Positions 37,043 through 44,684 of a stretch of 64,000 nt of DNA are shown piece after piece. The translations under genes and the position numbers were made by a program. The DNA comes from Bacteroidales bacterium (lineage in GTDB: Bacteria > Bacteroidota > Bacteroidia > Bacteroidales > Lentimicrobiaceae). The notes below the pieces were generated by a model. The model searched no databases. It saw nothing but the letters and a program-made list of their open reading frames with translations, and was not told where the DNA came from. The stretch covers positions 24,522-88,521 of the forward strand of contig JAGXGB010000004.1 of the NCBI GenBank assembly GCA_024636955.1. The letters run 5' to 3'. Position 1 is the first letter of the stretch. Each line of letters opens with the position of its first letter.

Positions 37043-39262
37043 ATGAAACGATTGCTTACTACCTTATTCAGCCTACTGGCGATTGTCGCAGTAGCGCAAT
37101 TCCCTTCCACTACAGCCACCGTGAGTGGATATGTAACTCAAGCAGGAACCAACTTGGCCGTATCAGGTCACGAAATCCAGGTGGCAATATATTCTTCTGA
37201 TAGTACCGGAATTCCTGTTGTTACTGAAGTTTATACTAATGATAACGGATATTATCATTACACGGGCACTATTGAGAGCTTGCATGGTATGCTTACAGTA
37301 ACAACAGTAACCTGTAATGGCGAGATGCAATCACAGACATTTGAAATAAGCGCTAATGCCCCAAATGTTTTTGTTGCCGATTTCTATATTTGTGAAATGT
37401 CAAACTGCATGGCAGATTTTACATTCTATGATATCGACGAGCTAACTTATCAGTTCATTAATCAGTCAATTGCTGGAGAGGGAATTAGCTATTTCTGGTC
37501 ATTTGGCGATGGTACTTTCTCTAATGAAGCGAACCCTGTAAAAACGTATGCTTCCCATGGCCTTTATGAGGTTATATTAACAATCAGCAATGTTGATTCA
37601 ACCTGTTACAGTAATGCGTTACAGTACCTGAATACAGGTGCTGATATGTGTACAGCTTATTTCTCATGGTATTCTGATCCTGCAGCAGGTTTAACAGTTA
37701 ACTTTCAGGATCAGTCAGTAGGCAATGCAACTGAATGGCATTGGGATTTTGGTGATGGGCATTACTCTGTTGAGCAGAATCCTGTACATACTTATGCTGA
37801 AGCAGGTTTTTATAATGTTTGTTTTACAATTTCAAGTGCTGATAGCTCCTGTTACTCATACAATTGCGAGTTGGTAACTGTGGGCAACAACACCAGTTGC
37901 ATAGCACAATTCGCCTATCATCCTTCATCCCCTGAAGACCCAAATGCAGTGCAGTTTGTTGATCTGTCCTATGGTAATCTGACAAGTTGGAATTGGAGTT
38001 TTGGCGATGGAACCGGAAGTAACGAACAAAATCCGGTACATTATTATCCAACACCCGGTGTTTATAATGCTTGCTTAACAATAGGTGGGCCTGATTGCCA
38101 AAGTACATGGTGTGAGCAGGTGATTGTACATGATTCAATACCTGAGTGTGCAAATTATTTTACATACGTTACCAGCGGAACTACTGTCCAATTCACAGGG
38201 GTTCAACTCAATAACATCCCGACAGAGTTCATGTGGGAATTTGGTGATGGTATAACTGCCACTGGAAATCCGGTGATCTATAACTATCAGGTGCCTGGTA
38301 TTTACTACGTAACCCTTATGACAATTGACCAGTCGGGATGCATTGCATACTCTGCACAGGAAGTAGTAGTAGGTGATACTATGACATTCAACCAGGTATA
38401 TGGTCAGGTATTTGAAGATAATTTCCCTCTTACCAACGGTTTTGTTATGATTTTTTCAGTTGAATCTAATTCAAGCTATTATCCATATTTCGATATGGCC
38501 TTAGTTGACTCATTGGGTGTTTATGTATTCCCTACTGTTCCTAACGGTATTTATAACATTCTTGCTGTTCCTGCAGATGGAAGCACTTATTTACCCACTT
38601 ATTATGAAAGCACTCTCTTTTGGCAAGAAGCTACAACCGTTAACGCAGCACAAAACATAAATCCACTAAACATTCTGCTGCAGAATTCACAAGGAAATAC
38701 TACTGCAGGACCGGGGAATATTACTGGACAAATTAACCAGAATACATTGCGCAGCGGATTTATCAGTCAAATAATCGTTTACCTGACTGATAGTGATCAC
38801 AATATTCTTGAATTTACCCAAGTGAGCAGTAACGGTGAATTTAGCTTTAGCAACCTTGCCTATGGTACTTATTATATTAAGCCAGAACTCGCAGGTGTTT
38901 ATAGCGAATATCAGCAGGTTATCCTCACCGCAGAAACTAATCAGGTTGATATAACACTAACCTTTACAGGCAACAGTATTCTTGGAGACCCTGAAAAAAC
39001 TTCAGCCACAACAGAGGTTATTATTTATCCGAATCCAGCTTCTGAAACTACCCGTGTTACATGGACCTTAGTGAAAGGGAAGTCAGTCAGCATTTCTGTA
39101 TATGACCTTTCCGGTAGACATCTTACAAATCAGACCCATTCACTTAAGTCAGGTCAATCAAGTGTTGATGTCCCTGTGGGAGAACTGCAGCCGGGTATCT
39201 ATCTTATGCGGATTAGGTTTGAGGACGGGTTTGAGGTTGCCAAAAAGATTATAAAGAATTAA
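37043..39262 (+). CDS. PKD domain-containing T9SS type A sorting domain protein
   Basis: Multiple PKD repeats (YFWSFGDGTFSNEANPVKTYASHGLYEVILTI and three similar); C-terminal IIYPNPASETTRVTW...GIYLMRIRFEDGFEVAKKIIKN. Confidence 0.92.
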   Translation: MKRLLTTLFSLLAIVAVAQFPSTTATVSGYVTQAGTNLAVSGHEIQVAIYSSDSTGIPVVTEVYTNDNGYYHYTGTIESLHGMLTVTTVTCNGEMQSQTFEISANAPNVFVADFYICEMSNCMADFTFYDIDELTYQFINQSIAGEGISYFWSFGDGTFSNEANPVKTYASHGLYEVILTISNVDSTCYSNALQYLNTGADMCTAYFSWYSDPAAGLTVNFQDQSVGNATEWHWDFGDGHYSVEQNPVHTYAEAGFYNVCFTISSADSSCYSYNCELVTVGNNTSCIAQFAYHPSSPEDPNAVQFVDLSYGNLTSWNWSFGDGTGSNEQNPVHYYPTPGVYNACLTIGGPDCQSTWCEQVIVHDSIPECANYFTYVTSGTTVQFTGVQLNNIPTEFMWEFGDGITATGNPVIYNYQVPGIYYVTLMTIDQSGCIAYSAQEVVVGDTMTFNQVYGQVFEDNFPLTNGFVMIFSVESNSSYYPYFDMALVDSLGVYVFPTVPNGIYNILAVPADGSTYLPTYYESTLFWQEATTVNAAQNINPLNILLQNSQGNTTAGPGNITGQINQNTLRSGFISQIIVYLTDSDHNILEFTQVSSNGEFSFSNLAYGTYYIKPELAGVYSEYQQVILTAETNQVDITLTFTGNSILGDPEKTSATTEVIIYPNPASETTRVTWTLVKGKSVSISVYDLSGRHLTNQTHSLKSGQSSVDVPVGELQPGIYLMRIRFEDGFEVAKKIIKN

Positions 39263-39308
39263 GCCTCTGTTAGTGATAGTCCCAAACAATCTGGCTTATA
39301 CATGATAA

Positions 39309-39345
39309 TGGCGCTGCATTGGAGAAATCCTGCAGCGTCATTTTT
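39309..39345 (+). terminator. Rho-independent terminator
   Basis: TGGCGCTGCA...GGA-GAAA-TCC...TGCAGCGTCA hairpin with GAAA loop followed by TTTTT, 47 bp after the PKD gene. Confidence 0.78.
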
Positions 39346-39515
39346 AACCACCTTCTCTGACATAATGTCATTAAATACTTAAGGGCACAAGGTTTGATAT
39401 AAAACAAACCAAACCCCCGCCGGTTGGTTTCACTATTATAAAGCATTGCTTTCCGGCTACCCATAAAAATATTAACTTTGTATTTTCATCAACGTAATCA
39501 ATAAAACTACAATAA

Positions 39516-40499
39516 ATGAAACCAGAATCCGATTTAGAAAGAATTGAATGCCTGATTATTGGATCGGGGCCTGCAGGTTACACTGCCGCTATATATGCTG
39601 CCAGGGCTGACCTTAAGCCGGTAGTATATCAGGGCATGCAGCCGGGTGGGCAGCTAACCTCAACCACTGAAGTTGATAACTTCCCCGGCTACCCCAATGG
39701 TGTTCAGGGCCCGGATATGATGCTCGACTTGCAGCACCAGGCTGAACGTTTTGGCACTGATCTGCGCTGGGGGTTAGTTACAGAGGTTGATTTTTCACAG
39801 CGCCCTTTTACTGTTACTAATGATGATGGTACAAAAGTGCTTGCCGATACAGTTATTATCGCAACCGGCGCAACTGCAAAGTATTTAGGACTTGAGTCGG
39901 AAGTTAGATACAATGGTCATGGTGTTTCAGCATGTGCTACCTGCGATGGATTCTTCTACCGCGGTCAGGATGTTGCAGTTGTGGGTGGTGGCGATACAGC
40001 AGCCGAAGAAGCAACATACCTTGCAAAGATGACCCGTAAAGTTTACCTTATTGTTCGCCGTGATGAACTTAGGGCTAGTAAAGCAATGCAGCACAGGATA
40101 ATGAATACTCCTAATATCGAGATATTCTGGAACCACGTAACCCGTGAAATACTGGGCGATGGAAAAGTTGTAACAGGCGCATTACTTGAAGATGTTAAAA
40201 CCGGTGAAGCTAAGCAGATTGACATACAAGGTTTCTTTGTTGCTATCGGGCACACACCAAATACACAGCTATTTAATGGCCAGATTGACCTAAATGAAAA
40301 CGGTTACATTAAAACCATTCCCGGAACCACTCAAACAAACATTCCCGGCGTGTTTGCAGCAGGTGATGTACAAGATCATGTTTACCGTCAGGCTGTAACA
40401 GCCGCGGGTACCGGTTGTATGGCAGCTATTGAGGCTGAGCGTTTCCTTTCAAGCGTTGAATCATCAAGTGAAACGCAGGTTTTGAACATGGCTAAATAA
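39516..40499 (+). CDS. trxB: Thioredoxin-disulfide reductase
   Basis: IIGSGPAGYTAAIYAARADLKP, CATCDGFFYRGQDVAVVGGGDTAAEEA, GVFAAGDVQDHVYRQAVTAAGTGCMAAIEAERFL. Confidence 0.95.
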   Translation: MKPESDLERIECLIIGSGPAGYTAAIYAARADLKPVVYQGMQPGGQLTSTTEVDNFPGYPNGVQGPDMMLDLQHQAERFGTDLRWGLVTEVDFSQRPFTVTNDDGTKVLADTVIIATGATAKYLGLESEVRYNGHGVSACATCDGFFYRGQDVAVVGGGDTAAEEATYLAKMTRKVYLIVRRDELRASKAMQHRIMNTPNIEIFWNHVTREILGDGKVVTGALLEDVKTGEAKQIDIQGFFVAIGHTPNTQLFNGQIDLNENGYIKTIPGTTQTNIPGVFAAGDVQDHVYRQAVTAAGTGCMAAIEAERFLSSVESSSETQVLNMAK

Positions 40500-40512
40500 A
40501 GCCAAAAAAGCT

Positions 40513-40562
40513 TACTTAAAAGAAGAGGCTCACCGGTACTGGTGAGCCTCTTCTTTTAAGTA
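40513..40562. terminator. Bidirectional terminator / long perfect inverted repeat
   Basis: 22-bp perfect arms TACTTAAAAGAAGAGGCTCACC / GGTGAGCCTCTTCTTTTAAGTA with 6-nt loop between convergent trxB and helicase genes. Confidence 0.82.
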
Positions 40563-40622
40563 GTAATGTATTACTTACCCATGTATAAGCGGAGCTTTCT
40601 CAAACTCCTGTTTGCTTTAAAA

Positions 40623-42752
40623 TTATTTGCGCTTTCCTCTGCGTGAATCTCCACTTCGGGAGTCAGAACGACGAGAGTCGCTTTTGCCTGAATCGCTCCT
40701 CTTAGGAGCCCTGTTCCAGGGTGAATCGAATGAAGACTCGTCTCTCTGAATCTTCTTCTTCCTGTCTGGTCTGTCGGAAGAAGATTTTTCTGACCTGTCT
40801 GGTCTGTCGGAAGAAGACTTTGCTGACCTGTCTGGTCTGTCGAATGAACTCCTTTCTGACCTGTCTGACGATCTGTCTGATCTGTCAAAAGAGCGCTCAG
40901 TGCGTTCAGGTTTCTCTGAACCCTTAAAAGGCCAGGCTGGTTTATCTTTACCTGTTCTTTCAGATGGTTCCGATCTGTCAGATCTTGGAGCTCTTTCAGG
41001 TTTATCAAACCTGTCGTTCCTGCTTGTTCTTTCACCACGGGCAGGTGATCTTTTCTTGAATGAGGAACCACCTCCATCTCTTTCAGAAGCTACTTCAATT
41101 CTAACACCATCAGGATTACTGCTGGAATCATTGAATGCCTTAATTACTTTAGCTACTGCTTTTGAATCTATATCAACAAAAGAGTATGAATCCATAATGT
41201 CAATACGGCCAACCTTTATTTCCCTTGAGCGGGTAACCTCATTTATGAGGCCTATAATCTGCTGTGGTAATATCCTGTCCTTCCGGCCAACGCTAACAAA
41301 CAAGCGGGTAAGGTCGCGATCATCACCTGATCTTTCACCTCTGCTGCCTCTTGTTTCACGTCCACCTTCTCGTTTTGAATCACGTCCTCTATCTCGACTT
41401 TCAGAATCCCTCGACCTTCTTTCTTCCTCTATAACATTGAGGTCTTTTGCATCACGGTAATACTCCAGGAAGCGATTAAACTCAAGTGAAACGAACCGTT
41501 TGATCAAATCCTCTTTTGTCATCCAGTCTAGTTTACGATTAATAACAGGCAGGAATGATTCAATCTCTTCATCGAGTACAACATTCTCCATCCTGTCAGT
41601 GTAATGAAACAACTGTTTTTCGCAAACCTGCACACCGGTAGGCACCTTAGCCTGAGCGAACTCTCGTGCAATCATCTTTTCTATCTGCCTGATCTTGAAT
41701 TTCTCTTTCAGGTTGATAATTGAAATACAGATACCAAGTTTATCAGCACGCCCGGTACGTCCGCTACGGTGAATATAAACTTCTGAATCGTCAGGTAAAT
41801 TATAGTTGATAACATGTGTCAAATCATTCACATCAAGACCCCGTGCTGCCACGTCAGTAGCAACCAGCATTTGAAGTGATCTTTTGCGGAATCTACCCAT
41901 CACATAATCGCGTTGTGCCTGCGAAAGATCACCATGCAGTGAATCGGCACTATATCCATCACGAATTAGTGAATCAGCAATTTCTTGTGTTTCAATACGC
42001 GTACGGCAAAAAATGATAGCATAAATACTCGGGTTGAAGTCAGCTATTCTCTTGAGCGCCTGGTAACGGTCGCGTGCATGTACAAGGTAGTACATATGCT
42101 TAACGTTAGCAGTGCCGGTATTTTTTTTGCCAATAGACTTCACCACAGGTTTAGTCATGTATTTGGCCAGAATTCGCTCCACCTGTGCAGGCATTGTTGC
42201 CGAGAACAGGAGCGTATATTTATCTTTGGGAGTAGTTTCAAGAATAGTATCAACTTCTTCCTGAAATCCCATATCAAGCATTTCGTCAGCTTCATCAAGA
42301 ACCACCCACTTTACCATGCTGAAGTCAACACGTTTGCGGCGGATCATATCATTCAATCTACCGGGAGTGGCTACAATAACCTGAGGTCCTTCATTAAGTT
42401 GCCTGATCTGTGTTTCAATACTGGCACCACCATAAACGGCTGTAATTCTAATACCGGGGATGAAAGCAGCGAAGCTCTCAAGGTCTCTGGCTATCTGCAG
42501 ACAGAGTTCCCTTGTGGGACAAAGGATTAGTGCCTGAGTCTTGCGAAGTTCAGGATTGATATGATGTAAAACCGGAAGGCCAAAAGCTGCTGTTTTTCCG
42601 GTACCTGTCTGAGCCAGTCCAACTAAATCTACGGGATCAGAGATCAGGGTAGGAATTACTTCTGCCTGTACCGGCATCGGCTCCCTGAAGCCGAGTGCTT
42701 CAACACCTTGCAATAGCAAGTGGTTCAAGCCTAATTCATTAAATGAGGGCAT
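40623..42752 (-). CDS. DEAD/DEAH box RNA helicase (DeaD/CsdA-like) with basic/serine-rich repetitive C-terminus
   Basis: AQTGTGKTAAFGLP, VLDEADEMLD, LLFSATMP, HRSGRTGRADK; DbpA/CsdA-like RNA-binding segment; C-terminal SDRPDRSEKSS repeats. Confidence 0.94.
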   Translation of the reverse strand: MPSFNELGLNHLLLQGVEALGFREPMPVQAEVIPTLISDPVDLVGLAQTGTGKTAAFGLPVLHHINPELRKTQALILCPTRELCLQIARDLESFAAFIPGIRITAVYGGASIETQIRQLNEGPQVIVATPGRLNDMIRRKRVDFSMVKWVVLDEADEMLDMGFQEEVDTILETTPKDKYTLLFSATMPAQVERILAKYMTKPVVKSIGKKNTGTANVKHMYYLVHARDRYQALKRIADFNPSIYAIIFCRTRIETQEIADSLIRDGYSADSLHGDLSQAQRDYVMGRFRKRSLQMLVATDVAARGLDVNDLTHVINYNLPDDSEVYIHRSGRTGRADKLGICISIINLKEKFKIRQIEKMIAREFAQAKVPTGVQVCEKQLFHYTDRMENVVLDEEIESFLPVINRKLDWMTKEDLIKRFVSLEFNRFLEYYRDAKDLNVIEEERRSRDSESRDRGRDSKREGGRETRGSRGERSGDDRDLTRLFVSVGRKDRILPQQIIGLINEVTRSREIKVGRIDIMDSYSFVDIDSKAVAKVIKAFNDSSSNPDGVRIEVASERDGGGSSFKKRSPARGERTSRNDRFDKPERAPRSDRSEPSERTGKDKPAWPFKGSEKPERTERSFDRSDRSSDRSERSSFDRPDRSAKSSSDRPDRSEKSSSDRPDRKKKIQRDESSFDSPWNRAPKRSDSGKSDSRRSDSRSGDSRRGKRK
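40762..40860. repeat. 33-bp tandem repeat (3 units plus degenerate tail)
   Basis: CTGTCTGGTCTGTCGGAAGAAGATTTTTCTGAC / CTGTCTGGTCTGTCGGAAGAAGACTTTGCTGAC / CTGTCTGGTCTGTCGAATGAACTCCTTTCTGAC, encoding 11-aa repeats in the helicase tail. Confidence 0.93.
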
Positions 42753-42866
42753 ATGTTCTTTTAAATCGGGTGCAAAGGTACAACTAATATTAGCACCTTT
42801 TATAGATTACTGAAAATTTGATATTGTTGCCGGATATGACTTGCTTTTGTTATATTTGCATCAAAA

Positions 42867-42964
42867 CTATGTCACAACTATGACATAACTACGTCATCTT
42901 TATTAAAAACATAGAGATGACATAGAGATGAGGTAGAGAAAAGGTAGAGATGACATAGAGATGA
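42867..42964. repeat. 11-bp-period short repeats in two opposite blocks
   Basis: CTATGTCACAA/CTATGACATAA/CTACGTCATCT (42867-42899), then CATAGAGATGA x2, GGTAGAGAAAA, GGTAGAGATGA, CATAGAGATGA (42910-42964). Confidence 0.88.
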
Positions 42965-42999
42965 TAACACTTACGGCCCAATATGGGTTAAGGCAAAAA

Positions 43000-43083
43000 T
43001 GTAAAGTCTATTTTACAAAATGCATGCATTTTTGTAAAATAGACTTTACACAATAAGAAGAAAATTGTAAAATAGGCTTTACA
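43000..43083. promoter_or_regulatory. Three 18-bp dyads TGTAAA-N6-TTTACA spaced exactly 33 bp
   Basis: TGTAAAGTCTATTTTACA (43000-43017), TGTAAAATAGACTTTACA (43033-43050), TGTAAAATAGGCTTTACA (43066-43083). Confidence 0.75.
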
Positions 43084-43153
43084 CCAAATATAGAAGAGTT
43101 GTATTATTCACCTTTTAAGGAATGAATAGAAACTTTTCAATAGAGCAAGTTAT

Positions 43154-44428
43154 CTAACCCTGCCAAAGTATACCAAACAATACATATGCTACTATAAGGG
43201 TTAGCACAATATTAAATGCCTGGGCAATTAGGAATGCATATGCCGGCCGACCATGGTCCATAGTAATCAGATCCTTGAACCTTGTTTCCAGACCTATACA
43301 TACAAATGCCAGGTTGAACCATAGCGACTGGTAGCTCTTTATTGTTTTCCCTGCTGCAACGGCTGTTTCCCCATCAATTATGAAAGAGAATATCAGTGAA
43401 GTAACAATAAAACCAAGTACAAATTTAGGGAAGCGATCCCAGATCATTTTAAGTGATGGCTTTTCAGCAACTTCACTACCTGTATTCCGGTACGACCAAT
43501 AGATGGAAATCAGAAACGCAGCAACCCCCAAAAGCACGTTTTGTGAGAATTTGATAATTGTACTGAATTTTAGAGCGATGTCACCTGCTATAGTACCTCC
43601 GGCAACAACAGCTCCGGTAGTGTCAATAGTTCCACCAAGCCATGCACCGGTTACCTCATCGGGCAAACCCATCCATTTAGCTAAAAGAGGCATAAATATC
43701 ATCATAGGGATCGCCACAATCAACACTAGTGAAATAACATAGCTTAGTTTCTTTGAATCTCCTTTAATAGCACCGGCTGTTGCAATGGCTGCTGATACAC
43801 CACAAATACTTACTGCACTAGCAAGCATCATGCTGAGTTCAGCATCTATCTTCATTTTCTTTGCTACCCAGAAGGCAAAGTACCATACAGCAACTACTAC
43901 TACAACAGCCTGGATAACACCATAGAAACCTGCTCTCATGATTTCGCTGAAGAGTATAGTTGCACCAAGCATCACGAGACCTATCTTAATATAGAATTCG
44001 CTCTGAATACCTTCTTTCAGCCATTTAGGGGTGCCAATAACGTTGCTAACGAAAAGGCCGATGAGTAATGAAAAGATTACAGTTTCAAGTCCCAGGTTTT
44101 TCATTGAACCACTGGTAGCAATGAACTGGGCTACCATCGACATAGCAAAAATTACCGGGAACGCTGGAAGAAGCTCTTTACCACGGCGTCCCATAAGCCA
44201 GGAACCTACTATGGCAAAAAAGAAAAAATACAGGAATGTCATCAATACTCTGAGTGAATTACCTGTGGTAAAGATTTCTGTACTGAGAACTGTCCAACCT
44301 GTCCAGCCTGCTTTTGGTCCGAATTTTGGCAACTCTGGAAAAAAAGAAGTAGCAACAATAGCCAGAATAAGGATAAGGCCAACTATTACTGATGCCCAGT
44401 CTTCATTGAATCTGTACTTTTTTATCAT
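43154..44428 (-). CDS. YeiH family putative sulfate exporter
   Basis: Multi-TM; SAVSICGVSAAIATAGAIKG, GAWLGGTIDTTGAVVAGG, AFVCIGLETRFKDL. Confidence 0.88.
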   Translation of the reverse strand: MIKKYRFNEDWASVIVGLILILAIVATSFFPELPKFGPKAGWTGWTVLSTEIFTTGNSLRVLMTFLYFFFFAIVGSWLMGRRGKELLPAFPVIFAMSMVAQFIATSGSMKNLGLETVIFSLLIGLFVSNVIGTPKWLKEGIQSEFYIKIGLVMLGATILFSEIMRAGFYGVIQAVVVVVAVWYFAFWVAKKMKIDAELSMMLASAVSICGVSAAIATAGAIKGDSKKLSYVISLVLIVAIPMMIFMPLLAKWMGLPDEVTGAWLGGTIDTTGAVVAGGTIAGDIALKFSTIIKFSQNVLLGVAAFLISIYWSYRNTGSEVAEKPSLKMIWDRFPKFVLGFIVTSLIFSFIIDGETAVAAGKTIKSYQSLWFNLAFVCIGLETRFKDLITMDHGRPAYAFLIAQAFNIVLTLIVAYVLFGILWQG

Positions 44429-44623
44429 AAGGTGTCTGGTTTAAATTTCCTTTCACAAATATCGAAAAAACTATCTCAACTATCTCAATAAAAAATAATT
44501 TGCTGCACATTAACTTGAATTATTTCATGGTGAATTGAATGTAACCACATGGTAAACTGTTATTGTTAATTGATTATCAGATTATTGGCGCGACTATACT
44601 TGATCAATTAAAAGAGGAACGTG

Positions 44624-44656
44624 TTGAAGATTATTATAGTGGAATTCGTAAATTTG
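44624..44656 (+). promoter_or_regulatory. Bacteroidetes-type promoter for purL
   Basis: TTG (44624-44626), 22-nt spacer, TAAATTTG (44649-44656) matching TTG/TAnnTTTG, 28 nt before the purL ATG. Confidence 0.65.
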
Positions 44657-44684
44657 CAGTCTGAAACAGAAAAAGGTAGACCTC

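Noticed and set aside
40571-41077. Minus-strand 168-aa ORF rich in DQTGQ repeats, and plus-strand ORFs 40721-41460
   Set aside because: Alternative-frame readings of the 33-bp repeats inside the helicase gene; low-complexity by-products.
42867-43083. Repeat array as a CRISPR
   Set aside because: Units are 11 bp or palindromic 18-mers with no unique 30-bp spacers and no cas genes.
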